A stretch of 64,000 nucleotides of DNA from Akkermansiaceae bacterium UBA2367 (GTDB taxonomy: Bacteria; Verrucomicrobiota; Verrucomicrobiia; Verrucomicrobiales; DEV007). The stretch spans positions 199,728 to 263,727 of the forward strand of contig DDTJ01000028.1 in assembly GCA_002344525.1 (NCBI GenBank). The letters are read 5' to 3'. The notes beneath the pieces were generated by a model. That model saw only the letters and a list, made by a program, of their open reading frames with translations. It ran no database searches and was not told where the DNA came from. Below, in pieces: positions 9,696 through 18,111 of the stretch. Positions within the stretch are counted from its first letter, which is position 1. Each line of letters begins with the position of its first letter. The translations under genes were made by a program, and so were the position numbers.

Positions 9696-10862
9696 ATGAG
9701 TTTGATTGCCGAAAAATTCGCCCAGATCGCCCCTTCCCTGACCCTTTCCATCACCGCCCAGGCGAAGAAAATGCAGGCCGAAGGGCAGGACATCGCCAGC
9801 TTCGGTGCCGGGGAACCGGATTTCGACACCCCCCAGCACATCAAGGACGCCGCCATCGAGGCGCTCCAGGCCGGGCGCACCAAATACACCGCCGCCACCG
9901 GCATCCCCGAACTGAAAAAGGCCATCGCCGAGAAGCTCCTGCGCGACAACCAGATCGAATACTCCCCCGACCAGATCTCGGTGAACGTCGGGGCGAAGCA
10001 TTCCTGCTACAACGCCATCCTCGCCACTTGCGATCCCGGCGACGAAGTCATCATCCCCGCGCCCTACTGGACGAGCTACCCCGACATGGTCCGCCTCGCC
10101 GGGGCCGAGCCCTACGCCGTCGAGACCAAGCGCGAGAACAAATGGAAGTTCACCGCCGAGGAGTTCGAGGACGCCATCAGCGGCCGTACCCGCATGCTCA
10201 TCCTCAACAGCCCGAACAACCCCACGGGCTCCGTCTACACGAAGGACGAGCTGGAGGCCATCGTCGAGGTGGCGGCGTCGGAGGACATCCTCATCCTCTC
10301 CGACGAGATCTACGAGAAGCTCGTCTACAACGGCAAGAAGCACATCAGCACCGCCTCCATCAGCGAGGCGGCGAAGAAGCTCACCATCACCGTGAACGGC
10401 TTCAGCAAGCTCTACTCCATGACCGGATGGCGCCTCGGCTACACCGCCGCCCCGCCGGAGATCGCCGAGGCCATCGACACGATCCAGAGCCACACCACCT
10501 CGAACCCCACGACCTTCGCCCAATACGGCGCCCTCGCTGCCCTCCAAGGGGACCAAAGCTTCGTCAACGACATGGTCGAGGAATACGACATGCGCCGCCA
10601 GTACATGCTGAGCCGCCTCCAGAAAATCCGCAACATCGAGGTCGTCGAACCCGATGGGGCCTTCTACTTCCTCGTCGACACGACCAAGATCGGGCTGAAC
10701 TCCCTGAACCTCAGCGAGAAGCTTCTCTCCCGCTACCGTGTTGCGGCGGTGCCCGGCATCGCCTTCGGCCACGACCAGTCGGTGCGTCTCAGCTACGCCA
10801 CCAGCCTCGATGTGATCAAGAAGGGGCTCGACCGTTTCGAGGAGTTTTGTCAGGCGCATTGA
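9696..10862 (+). CDS. aspC: Class I pyridoxal-phosphate aminotransferase, aspartate type
   Basis: A 388-residue fold-type I aminotransferase that moves the amino group of aspartate (or a related amino acid) to 2-oxoglutarate. Seen directly: the N-terminal GAGEPDFDTP motif, NSPNNPTG (PLP-binding Asn), SDEIYEKL (Asp pairing with the pyridine nitrogen), FSKLYSMTGWRLGY with the Schiff-base lysine, and a C-terminal VRLSYA with the carboxylate-binding Arg. Length is normal for the bacterial Ib subgroup. ATG at 9696 was chosen because family members begin a few residues before the conserved Ser-Leu-Thr segment; the frame is open upstream to 9585. Substrate specificity is inferred, and prephenate or other amino donors are possible. 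Confidence 0.92.
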   Translation: MSLIAEKFAQIAPSLTLSITAQAKKMQAEGQDIASFGAGEPDFDTPQHIKDAAIEALQAGRTKYTAATGIPELKKAIAEKLLRDNQIEYSPDQISVNVGAKHSCYNAILATCDPGDEVIIPAPYWTSYPDMVRLAGAEPYAVETKRENKWKFTAEEFEDAISGRTRMLILNSPNNPTGSVYTKDELEAIVEVAASEDILILSDEIYEKLVYNGKKHISTASISEAAKKLTITVNGFSKLYSMTGWRLGYTAAPPEIAEAIDTIQSHTTSNPTTFAQYGALAALQGDQSFVNDMVEEYDMRRQYMLSRLQKIRNIEVVEPDGAFYFLVDTTKIGLNSLNLSEKLLSRYRVAAVPGIAFGHDQSVRLSYATSLDVIKKGLDRFEEFCQAH

Positions 10863-10888
10863 TCCCCCGCGCCAGAAAGGCCGCGCCC

Positions 10889-11641
10889 ATGTCGCCAGAA
10901 CTCGACCTCGCCTGCCGGGCCGCCCGCGAAGCGGGTGCCCTGTTGCGCGCCAACTTCGAGACCAAGCTCGATGTCGATGCCATGCACCGGCACGACATCA
11001 AGCTCGCCCTTGATGTCGAGAGCCAGAAGCTCATCGAGCGGCTCATCCTCGCGACCTTCCCCGACCACGCCATCTACGGCGAGGAGGGCCTCGCGGGCGA
11101 CCAGTCGAGCGACAGCCAGTGGATCGTCGATCCTATCGACGGCACGGTGAACTTCTTCTACGGCATCCCGCACTTCTGCGTCTCCATCGCGATGCGGCGG
11201 GCCGGGGAGCTGAAGATCGGCGCGATCTACGATCCCATGATGGACGAGCTCTACGCCGTCGATTTCGAGGGTCTCGCCACTCGCAACGGCCAGCCCATCC
11301 GCCCGAGCGACCGCGCCGAGCTGGCCGAGGCCGTCGTCACCGTCGGCTTCTCGAAATCCAGTGAGTCCATCGACGCCGGGCTCGCCCGCTACAAGTCCAT
11401 CGCCCACCGCGTCCGCAAGACGCGCATGATGGGCAGCGCCGCCCTCGCCCTCGCCTACATCGCCTGCGGTCGTCTCGACGCCTACATCGAGGAGGCGATC
11501 AGCCTCTGGGACATCGCCGCCGGCCAGCTCCTCCTCGAACGCGGCGGGGGTTCCGTCGTGCTGACGCCCTCTCCCGGAAACCCCGACAAATCCGGCATTG
11601 TTGCGAGCAACGGACGGATTGAGTTGAGGGTTGAGGGTTGA
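10889..11641 (+). CDS. suhB: Inositol monophosphatase family protein
   Basis: A 250-residue magnesium-dependent phosphatase that hydrolyses inositol-1-phosphate or a related sugar phosphate. The metal-binding signature is complete: GEEG (first Glu), DPIDGTVNF (Asp-Pro-Ile-Asp-Gly-Thr), and the C-terminal SLWDIAAG Asp. It begins 26 nt after the aminotransferase stop. An odd detail is that the last six residues (ELRVEG) are encoded by the first units of a GAGTTGAGG-type repeat that fills the following gap, so the repeat appears to have replaced the original 3' end. The symbol is by family resemblance; the true substrate is not visible. Confidence 0.88.
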   Translation: MSPELDLACRAAREAGALLRANFETKLDVDAMHRHDIKLALDVESQKLIERLILATFPDHAIYGEEGLAGDQSSDSQWIVDPIDGTVNFFYGIPHFCVSIAMRRAGELKIGAIYDPMMDELYAVDFEGLATRNGQPIRPSDRAELAEAVVTVGFSKSSESIDAGLARYKSIAHRVRKTRMMGSAALALAYIACGRLDAYIEEAISLWDIAAGQLLLERGGGSVVLTPSPGNPDKSGIVASNGRIELRVEG

Positions 11642-11789
11642 GGGTTGAGAGTGGAGAGTGGAGAGTGGAGAGTGGAGAGGCCCGGAACCGGCGAGTGAAC
11701 TCGCCGCAACAATCCGGTCTTGGACTTCGGCGCAAGCCGCTCACTTTCAAACTCTCAACTCTCAACTCTCAACTAACCACTCTCAACTC
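11621..11789. repeat. Low-complexity inverted repeat between suhB and ispF
   Basis: Two arms of 7-8 bp tandem units face each other. The left arm (11621-11680) is GAGTTGAGGGTTGAGGG followed by three copies of GAGAGTGG; the right arm (11745-11789) is built from CTCAACT units. The right arm is largely complementary to the left, so the transcript could fold into a long imperfect hairpin. The central 65 nt contain a perfect small palindrome, GGCGAGT-GA-ACTCGCC (11690-11705). The left arm enters the end of suhB and the right arm ends about 5 nt before the ispF start. No spacers or transposase are present, so it is neither CRISPR nor an insertion sequence. Confidence 0.85.
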
Positions 11790-11794
11790 CCCCC

Positions 11795-12295
11795 ATGAGA
11801 TACCGCAGCGGCATCGGATACGACGTCCACGCTTTCGCCGAAGGCCGTCCCCTCGTCCTTGGCGGCGTGACCATCCCCCACGGTCGTGGCTTGGCCGGGC
11901 ACTCCGATGCCGACGTGCTCTCTCACGCCATCGCCGACGCCATCCTCGGGGCCATCGGCGAGCCTGACATCGGCCATTGGTTTCCGCCCTCCGACGCCTC
12001 CATCGAGGGCATCAGCAGTCTGAAAATCCTCGAAAAGGCCGCCGAACTCGCCGCCGCTGCGGGCGGACGCATCGAGAACATCGACAGCACCCTCGTTGCC
12101 GAGGAGCCTCGCGTCGGGAGCCACGTCCCCGCGATGAAAGCCGCCCTCGCCGCCGCCCTCGGCATCGAGCCGACCGACATCGGGATCAAGGCGACGACGA
12201 ACGAGGCCATGGGCTTCGTCGGTAGACGCGAGGGCATCGCCGCGCTGGCCGTGGCCTCGGTGGCGCTGCCGGAGCGGCGTCCCTTGGGTTCGTAA
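11795..12295 (+). CDS. ispF: 2-C-methyl-D-erythritol 2,4-cyclodiphosphate synthase
   Basis: A 166-residue enzyme of the non-mevalonate isoprenoid pathway, converting CDP-methylerythritol phosphate to the cyclic diphosphate. The zinc ligands Asp and His are in GYDVHAF near residues 8-12, with the third His in GHSDADVLSHAI. SSLKIL and the C-terminal IGIKATTNEAMGFVGRREGI complete the family signature. Length is standard. The start lies directly behind the inverted repeat, so translation begins at the base of a potential stem. Its cytosolic active form is a homotrimer, from family knowledge. Confidence 0.96.
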   Translation: MRYRSGIGYDVHAFAEGRPLVLGGVTIPHGRGLAGHSDADVLSHAIADAILGAIGEPDIGHWFPPSDASIEGISSLKILEKAAELAAAAGGRIENIDSTLVAEEPRVGSHVPAMKAALAAALGIEPTDIGIKATTNEAMGFVGRREGIAALAVASVALPERRPLGS

Positions 12296-12330
12296 CTGAA
12301 ACACGGGAGATCGCCCGACACTGATTTGTG

Positions 12331-12423
12331 CCGAGGGCCTCGACCTCGGTCGATCGTCGAAACATCCAGCCCGCGCCCGATGCCTACAGCTAAAGATCCC
12401 GAGCATGGGCTTCCAGCCCATGC
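12331..12423. repeat. Pair of short intergenic palindromes
   Basis: The gap after ispF holds two small hairpins: CCGAGG-gcctcga-CCTCGG (12331-12349) and GCATGGGCT-tcc-AGCCCATGC (12403-12423). The second has a perfect 9 bp stem and 3 nt loop, the same architecture as palindromes in other gaps of this window. Neither is followed by a T-run, so an intrinsic terminator is not strongly supported, although the first could help end ispF transcription. Confidence 0.6.
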
Positions 12424-12444
12424 CTTCAAAAGGATGACGGGCGA

Positions 12445-12663
12445 CAAAGAGCGAACGGCCATCGTTGGAAACCCGACGCCTTTCTGGAGAAGGTGCGCGA
12501 AGTGCCCGACTTCTTCCCGGAATACGCGGGCCGCACCATCCAGCCACTGCTTGCCAGCGTAAGCTTCGACCCTTCGCTGGTCACCTACCTCACCCGTCGG
12601 CGTCTCTACGCCCTCGGGTTCGGGGACGAAACGATGGAGCTGCTTAACGAGGGGGCTTTCTGA
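12445..12663 (+). pseudogene. C-terminal remnant of an unrecognised gene
   Basis: A protein-like frame with no usable start reads WKPDAFLEKVREVPDFF, then PEYAGRTIQPLLASVSF and ends LGFGDETMELLNEGAF before TGA at 12661. The composition (balanced hydrophobic and charged residues, helix-strand-helix rhythm) is unlike the Arg/Ser-rich shadow frames nearby. It resembles the C-terminal part of PD-(D/E)xK-like hypothetical proteins such as DUF3782, but this is a weak impression. The N-terminal part is absent and upstream sequence is palindromic repeat, so I read it as a decayed gene fragment. Confidence 0.5.
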
Positions 12664-12735
12664 CCCCGGCGTCCCGCCGCCCTTCCCCAGGAAATGCGCG
12701 GAAAGACGCGGAAACGCGGGCAAGTTTCCGGGGCC

Positions 12736-12800
12736 GGAAAAATTTGAAATAAAATCCGTTTGCGGGCTGGGGAAGTCCGCCTATATTCCCGCCCCCCGCT
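12736..12800 (+). promoter_or_regulatory. Candidate promoter of the str-S10-spc cluster
   Basis: An A/T-rich GGAAAAATTTGAAATAAAAT stretch (UP-element-like) precedes TTGCGG at 12760-12765, a 16 bp spacer and TATATT at 12782-12787. A GGGGAA...TTCCC inverted repeat brackets the -10. Nearly the same word order occurs before rpmJ at 28848-28935. The start codon of rpsL is about 120 nt further on, leaving room for a leader. The boxes are seen in sequence; transcription activity is inference. Confidence 0.6.
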
Positions 12801-12915
12801 CCGCCTTGGCGTCTTGGAAGCGGGGCTTTTCTGGTTCGATCCGCCGCCTTTTCGGCAAGAGCCACAAAGCACGAAGGATGCCGAATTTTACCATTTTCCA
12901 ACCCCGGAGACAACC

Positions 12916-13293
12916 ATGCCCACGATCAACCAGCTCGTTCGCAAAGGGAGACAGGACAAGCCCGACAAGTCCAAGTCGCCCGCGCTCGACGATTGCCCGC
13001 AGCGCCGCGGCGTGTGCTTGCAGGTCTACACCCGCACGCCCAAGAAGCCGAACTCGGCGCTCCGGAAGGTGGCCAAGGTCCGCCTCACCAACGGCGAGGA
13101 AGTGATCGCCTACATCGGGGGGGAAGGCCACAACCTCCAGGAGCACTCCATCGTGCTGGTCCGTGGCGGCCGGGTCAAGGACTTGCCGGGTGTCCGCTAC
13201 CACATCGTGCGGGGTGCCCTCGACACCCTCGGCGTGGCCAAGCGCAAGCAAGCCCGTTCGAAATACGGAGCGAAGCGACCTAAGAAGGGGTGA
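12916..13293 (+). CDS. rpsL: Small ribosomal subunit protein uS12
   Basis: S12 lies at the decoding centre of the 30S subunit. The 125-residue product has the universal MPTINQLVRKGR start, TPKKPNSALRK, and the loop LVRGGRVKDLPGVRYH with the conserved PGVRYH. The streptomycin-resistance positions appear wild type: Lys in TPKKPNSA and Lys in VKDLPG. Both TPKKPNSA and the C-terminal RSKYGAKRPKK are complete. ATG at 12916 is preceded by GGAGA. It is the first gene of the long ribosomal cluster. Confidence 0.98.
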   Translation: MPTINQLVRKGRQDKPDKSKSPALDDCPQRRGVCLQVYTRTPKKPNSALRKVAKVRLTNGEEVIAYIGGEGHNLQEHSIVLVRGGRVKDLPGVRYHIVRGALDTLGVAKRKQARSKYGAKRPKKG

Positions 13294-13361
13294 GGGTTTG
13301 ACCTGCGTCAAATCCTCTCTCCGGCGATACGAATGTTCCAGGTTTTCACCGAAATAATCCT

Positions 13362-13835
13362 ATGTCCCGAAGAAAAAGAGTCTACAGCAAGCCCGAGCGG
13401 CGCGATGCCCGCTACGACAGTCCGCTGGTCTCCAAGCTGGTGTCCAAGGTGATGCGCCAAGGCAAGCGTTCCCTCGCGGAGCGCATCGTCTACGCCGCCA
13501 TCGACCGCGCCAACGAAGGGGCCGAGTCGGTCGATCCGGTCGAGGTCCTCAACCGCGCCGTGGAGAACGCCAAGCCGCGCGTCGAGGTGAAGAGCCGCCG
13601 CGTCGGCGGGGCCACCTACCAGGTTCCGCTGGAGGTCTCCATCGACCGCCAGGAGGCCCTCGCGATGCGTTGGATCGTCAACGCCGCCCGCAACCGTCGC
13701 GGCACCCCGATGCACATCGCCCTCGCCAACGAGATCCGCGACGCGAGCACCAATCAAGGCGTCGTCGTCCGCAAGCGTGACGAGACCCACAAAATGGCCC
13801 AGGCCAACCGCGCCTTCGCCCACTTCCGCTGGTAA
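13362..13835 (+). CDS. rpsG: Small ribosomal subunit protein uS7
   Basis: S7 nucleates assembly of the 30S head and contacts E-site tRNA. The 157-residue product begins MSRRKR and contains SKLVSKVMRQGKRSLAERIVY, RRVGGATYQVP and the C-terminal ANRAFAHFRW. Length is normal. It follows rpsL after 68 nt, the usual str-operon order. In other bacteria S7 can repress its own operon; no such site is evident here. Confidence 0.98.
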   Translation: MSRRKRVYSKPERRDARYDSPLVSKLVSKVMRQGKRSLAERIVYAAIDRANEGAESVDPVEVLNRAVENAKPRVEVKSRRVGGATYQVPLEVSIDRQEALAMRWIVNAARNRRGTPMHIALANEIRDASTNQGVVVRKRDETHKMAQANRAFAHFRW

Positions 13836-13875
13836 GAATCCCGTGCCTGCCGTCCTACAGTCCCCGTCCAAGCCG

Positions 13876-16020
13876 ATGAGTGGTGGTCCCAATGCTCCCG
13901 ACCGCGCGTTTCCGCTTGAGCGGACGCGCAACATCGGGATCGCGGCCCACATCGACGCGGGCAAGACGACGTTGACCGAGCGCATCCTCTTCTATACGGG
14001 GGCGATCCACAAGCTCGGCGAGGTCCATGACGGCCAAGCGACGACGGACTGGATGGAGCAGGAGCGCGCCCGTGGCATCACAATCACCTCTGCCGCCGTC
14101 ACCTGCGAATGGCGACAGGCCGAGGAAGTCGGTGTTTACAAGTCGGCGGCGGGTGAGCGCAACCGGGTCAATATCATCGACACACCCGGTCATGTCGATT
14201 TCACCGCCGAGGTGGAGCGCTCTTTGCGTGTCCTCGACGGCGCGGTCGTGGTCTTCTGCGGTGTCGCCGGGGTGCAGCCCCAGTCCGAGACGGTCTGGCG
14301 TCAGGCCAGTAAATACGGCGTCCCCCGTCTGATTTTCGTGAACAAGATGGACCGGATCGGCGCCGACTTCGACGCCGTGGTCGCCGATGTGCGGGAGAAA
14401 CTCGGGGCCAACGCCCATCCCGTCCTCATCCCCATCGGTTCGCAGGACACCCTCCGCGGCCAGATCGATGTGATCAGCCTGAAGGCGGTGATCTATTCCG
14501 ACGACGATTTGCTCGGTTCGACCTACGAGGTGACCGAACTCACCGACGAGCAGCTTGAGATCGCTCTCGCCGCCCGCCAATCCCTCCTCGAAGCCCTCGC
14601 CGAGGTCGATGACGAGATCGCCACGATGTATCTGGAGGAGGCCGAGATTCTTCCCGCCGACATCAAGGCGGGCCTGCGCCGCGCCACCATTGCCAACGCC
14701 ATCGTTCCGGTGATCGGCGGTTCCGCGTTCAAAAACAAGGGTGTCCAATACCTCCTTGATGCCGTGGTGGACTACCTCCCCAGCCCGCTCGACATTCCCC
14801 CGGCACAAGGGATGAAGGCCGATGATGAATCCGTCCTCGTCGAGGCTCCGGCGGACGACCGCGCCAAGTTCTGCGCCCTCGCCTTCAAGCTCTGGTCCGA
14901 CAAGTTCGTCGGCAAGCTCGTCTTCATCCGCGTCTATTCCGGCACGGTGTCGAAGGGCGACAAGATTTTCAATTCCCGCACGGGTCGCGCCGAGCGCATC
15001 GGCCGCCTCATCCAGATCCAGTCGAACGACCACAAGGATATCGAGACCTGCCACGCGGGCGACATCGCCGCGATCGTCGGGCCGAAGAACGTCCGCACCG
15101 GCGACACCCTGCATGTGGAAGGCTTCGACATCCTGCTGGAGCCGCCCGCTTTCCCCGAGCCGGTCATCTCCATGGCGGTCGAGCCGAAGACCACGGCCGA
15201 CTCCGACAAGCTGACCGAGGCGCTCCGCCGCCTCGCCGAGGAGGATCCCACCTTCGTCGTCTCGACCAACGAGGAGACCGGGCAGACCCTCATCGCTGGG
15301 ATGGGCGAGCTTCACTTGGAGATCATCCAATCGCGCCTGCAATCCGAGTTCAGCGTCCGCACCAACGCGGGAAAGCCGCAAATCGCCTATCGCGAGGCTG
15401 TGACCAGGGCCGCCGACGGCGAATACAAGCTCGTCAAGCAGACTGGAGGTAAGGGGCAGTATGGCCACGTCATCCTCCGCGTCTCCCCCAACGAGCGGGG
15501 CAAGGGATTCACCATCAACAACCGCGTCACTGGCGGGGAGATTCCCAAGGAGTTCATTGGCGCTTGCGAGACCGGCATTCGCGAATCGCTCACCAACGGC
15601 GTCATCCTCGGCTATCCCGTCGTCGATCTCCACGTCGATCTCCTCGGCGGCTCCAGCCACGAGGTCGATTCCAACGAACAGGCGTTCAAGATCGCCGCGA
15701 TCCTCGCGATGCGCGAGGCCGTCGCCGCCGCCGGCCCGGCCCTGCTGGAGCCCGTCATGCAGGTGACTGTCGAGGTGCCTGACGAATACCAAGGCGACAT
15801 TATCGGCGACCTCAACCGCCGCCGCGGACGCATTGCCGAGGTCGGCTCGCGCAACGGCCTCAGCCAGATCCATTCCGAAGTGCCCATGGCCGAGATGTTC
15901 GGCTACGCCACCGATATGCGCAGCCTCTCCAAAGGACGCGCCAGCTTCTCGATGGAGCCCCTCCGCTTCGAGGAGGTACCCGCCGCCATCCTTGAGCGCA
16001 TGACCGCGCAATACGTCTGA
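13876..16020 (+). CDS. fusA: Elongation factor G
   Basis: EF-G is the GTPase that drives translocation of tRNA and mRNA. The 714-residue product has the P-loop AAHIDAGKTTLTERI, switch II DTPGHVDF, NKMDR, and a C-terminal domain IV/V with GGKGQYGHV and LSKGRASFSMEP. ATG at 13876 precedes the conserved ERTRNIGIAAHID segment; an in-frame GTG at 13843, only 8 nt after rpsG, is an alternative start adding 11 residues. A small insertion (around VGVYKSAAGERNRV) lies between the switch regions. tuf, its usual partner, does not follow. Confidence 0.97.
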   Translation: MSGGPNAPDRAFPLERTRNIGIAAHIDAGKTTLTERILFYTGAIHKLGEVHDGQATTDWMEQERARGITITSAAVTCEWRQAEEVGVYKSAAGERNRVNIIDTPGHVDFTAEVERSLRVLDGAVVVFCGVAGVQPQSETVWRQASKYGVPRLIFVNKMDRIGADFDAVVADVREKLGANAHPVLIPIGSQDTLRGQIDVISLKAVIYSDDDLLGSTYEVTELTDEQLEIALAARQSLLEALAEVDDEIATMYLEEAEILPADIKAGLRRATIANAIVPVIGGSAFKNKGVQYLLDAVVDYLPSPLDIPPAQGMKADDESVLVEAPADDRAKFCALAFKLWSDKFVGKLVFIRVYSGTVSKGDKIFNSRTGRAERIGRLIQIQSNDHKDIETCHAGDIAAIVGPKNVRTGDTLHVEGFDILLEPPAFPEPVISMAVEPKTTADSDKLTEALRRLAEEDPTFVVSTNEETGQTLIAGMGELHLEIIQSRLQSEFSVRTNAGKPQIAYREAVTRAADGEYKLVKQTGGKGQYGHVILRVSPNERGKGFTINNRVTGGEIPKEFIGACETGIRESLTNGVILGYPVVDLHVDLLGGSSHEVDSNEQAFKIAAILAMREAVAAAGPALLEPVMQVTVEVPDEYQGDIIGDLNRRRGRIAEVGSRNGLSQIHSEVPMAEMFGYATDMRSLSKGRASFSMEPLRFEEVPAAILERMTAQYV

Positions 16021-16058
16021 CACCCCACCGATTTTCAAACTCCAACGGACCAAGCACC

Positions 16059-16367
16059 ATGCAGGGACAAAGCATTCGAATCCGCCTCCGCGCCTACGAC
16101 GCCCGACTTCTCGACAAATCGACCCTCGACATCGTGGAGACCGCGAAACGCACCGGGGCCCGCGTCGCCGGACCGATCCCGCTGCCGACCCGTATCGAGA
16201 AATTCAGCGTGAACCGCTCGCCCCACGTCAACAAGAAGTCGGCCGAGCAGTTCGAGATCCGCACCCACAAGCGTCTCCTCGACATCGTCGAACCCACCTC
16301 CCGCACCGTCGATGAGCTGAAGAAGCTCAATCTCCCCGCCGGCGTCGATATCACCATCAAAATCTGA
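16059..16367 (+). CDS. rpsJ: Small ribosomal subunit protein uS10
   Basis: S10 is a 30S head protein and a partner of NusB in antitermination. The 102-residue product shows IRIRLRAYDARLLD, the GPIPLPT loop and HVNKKSAEQFEIRTHKRL. It begins 38 nt after fusA, so the str and S10 operons are joined without tuf between them. Start ATG at 16059 is the only sensible one. Confidence 0.98.
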   Translation: MQGQSIRIRLRAYDARLLDKSTLDIVETAKRTGARVAGPIPLPTRIEKFSVNRSPHVNKKSAEQFEIRTHKRLLDIVEPTSRTVDELKKLNLPAGVDITIKI

Positions 16368-16423
16368 GGGGCCGCGCCCTTCCCCGTGAACCTTCAGCCC
16401 AGTTCAGCCTGAACGACTTGCCC

Positions 16424-17122
16424 ATGAGCATCGGACTAATCGGAAAGAAAGTCGGCATGACCCGCATCTTCAACGAAGCGGGCGAGGCCATCGCCGTGAC
16501 CGTGATCGACGTGAGCGACAACGTCTTCCTCCAGAAGAAGACGGCGGAAAAAGACGGATACAGCGCCGTCCAGGTCGGTTACGACGACCAGAAGGAATCC
16601 CGCCTCACCCGCGCCGAAGCCGGCCACCTCAAGGCCAACGGCTCCACGCCGAAGCGCAAGATCCTCGAGTTCCGCGTCGAGAGCGACGAGCAGCTCCCCG
16701 AGATCGCCAACCCCGGCCTCGACCTCTTCGACGAGGGGCAGTGGGTCGATGTCATCGGCACGAGCAAGGGCAAGGGCTTCCAAGGCGTCATGCGTCGCCA
16801 CAACTTCCACGGCCAGCCCCAGGCCCACGGCCACATGATGCACCGCCGGACTGGTGGTGTCGGGGCCGGCACCGATCCCGGTCGTATCTGGAAAGGCAAG
16901 GCCATGCCTGGCCACCAAGGCAGCGAGCGCAAGACCGTGCAGAATCTCAAAATCGTCCAGAAGCGCAACGACGACAAAGTGCTCCTCGTCAGCGGCGCGG
17001 TGCCGGGCGCGAAGGGCGGCTACGTCGTGATCCGTCCTGCCAAGAAGAAGGAGGCTCCCGAACGCAACCTGAAAGCCGGGGCCGCCCAAGCCGCCGCGAC
17101 GGAGGAATCCGCCGAGGGCTGA
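16424..17122 (+). CDS. rplC: Large ribosomal subunit protein uL3
   Basis: L3 reaches toward the peptidyl transferase centre. The 232-residue product begins MSIGLIGKKVGMTRIF and carries GTSKGKGFQGVMRRH, GQPQAHGHMMHR and GRIWKGKAMPGHQG. The TTG at 16418 upstream was rejected in favour of ATG at 16424, which matches the family start. The C-terminus has a low-complexity Ala/Glu extension (residues ~205-232) not needed for the fold. Confidence 0.97.
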   Translation: MSIGLIGKKVGMTRIFNEAGEAIAVTVIDVSDNVFLQKKTAEKDGYSAVQVGYDDQKESRLTRAEAGHLKANGSTPKRKILEFRVESDEQLPEIANPGLDLFDEGQWVDVIGTSKGKGFQGVMRRHNFHGQPQAHGHMMHRRTGGVGAGTDPGRIWKGKAMPGHQGSERKTVQNLKIVQKRNDDKVLLVSGAVPGAKGGYVVIRPAKKKEAPERNLKAGAAQAAATEESAEG

Positions 17123-17166
17123 GACGACCCGAGCGAACCCATTTATAGAGAAAGGAAGACCCCCAG

Positions 17167-17784
17167 ATGGCAGCCAAGACTCTCAATCTCGAAGCCGCGA
17201 AAAGCGCGAATCTCACCCTCGTGGAGGACGCCGAGCGCGGACGCCAAGCCGTTCACGATGTGATCGTGGCGATGCAGGCGAACCGCCGCAGCGGCAGCGC
17301 CAACACCAAGACCCGAGGCGAAGTCTCCGGGACCGGCAAGAAGCCCTATCGCCAGAAAGGCACGGGCAACGCCCGCCAAGGCGGCAACAACCCGCCCCAC
17401 CACGAAGGCGGCGGCGTCGCCTTCGGCCCGAGGCCCCGCGACTATTCGAAGAAGGTGAACCGCTCCATCCGCCGTCTCGCTTTCTCCAAGGCCCTCACCG
17501 CCCGTATTGAGGCTGGCGATGTCCTCACCGTGCCTTCCTTCGCCGTCGCCGACGGGAAGACCAAGTCCTTCGTCAAGCAGGTCGACGACCTTGCCGGCGA
17601 CGTGAAACGCGTCCTCATCGTGGGGGGCGAGTTCTCCGAGGAGACCAAGCGCGCCGCCCGCAACGTGCCGTCGGCCCAGCTCATTTCGGCGCATGAGGTC
17701 AACACCGAGCAGCTTCTCCACTACACCAAGATCCTCGTGGTGGAGCCGGCCCTCGAAACCCTCGCCGCCCGCACCGCCAACTGA
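17167..17784 (+). CDS. rplD: Large ribosomal subunit protein uL4
   Basis: L4 lines the peptide exit tunnel. The 205-residue product contains the RRSGSANTKTRGEVSGTGKKP tunnel-loop region followed by YRQKGTGNARQGG and FGPRPRDYSKKVNR, all diagnostic. ATG at 17167 follows an AGAAAGGAAGA Shine-Dalgarno-like stretch. It sits between rplC and rplW as in the standard S10 operon. In Escherichia coli L4 regulates its operon; no leader hairpin is apparent here. Confidence 0.97.
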   Translation: MAAKTLNLEAAKSANLTLVEDAERGRQAVHDVIVAMQANRRSGSANTKTRGEVSGTGKKPYRQKGTGNARQGGNNPPHHEGGGVAFGPRPRDYSKKVNRSIRRLAFSKALTARIEAGDVLTVPSFAVADGKTKSFVKQVDDLAGDVKRVLIVGGEFSEETKRAARNVPSAQLISAHEVNTEQLLHYTKILVVEPALETLAARTAN

Positions 17785-17804
17785 AGAGGAGGAAAGGAAT
17801 CCAC

Positions 17805-18089
17805 ATGAAAGACATTTTCCAAGTCGTCGAAACGATCCAGCTCAGCGAGAAGGCCACCCTCCTCACCGAGACGCGCAACGAGTACGTCTTCAAGGTGAAC
17901 CGCAAGGCCAACAAGCTTGAGATCAAGGAAGCGGTCGAGAAGCTCTTCGGCAAGAAGGTCGTTGACGTCCGCACCGCGAACTACCAAGGCAAGAAGAAGC
18001 GCGAGCGCCGCGCCGACTTCGGCCGCACCAAGCATTGGAAGAAAGCCTTCGTCCGCCTCGCCGACGGGGAGTCCATCGAATTCGTCTAA
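17805..18089 (+). CDS. rplW: Large ribosomal subunit protein uL23
   Basis: L23 sits at the tunnel exit and is the docking site for trigger factor and SRP. The 94-residue product has the family core TEKATLLTE-like start (LSEKATLLTETRNEYVFKV), KANKLEIKEAVEKLFGKKVVDV and a basic GKKKRERRADFGR tail. A strong AGAGGAGGAAAGG ribosome-binding site precedes the ATG, one of the clearest in the cluster. Confidence 0.97.
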   Translation: MKDIFQVVETIQLSEKATLLTETRNEYVFKVNRKANKLEIKEAVEKLFGKKVVDVRTANYQGKKKRERRADFGRTKHWKKAFVRLADGESIEFV

Positions 18090-18111
18090 CCGTCCACCTT
18101 CCGCAAGAGCC

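Noticed and set aside
11621..11789. CRISPR array
   Set aside because: Units are 7-8 bp tandem copies without unique spacers, and no cas genes are near.
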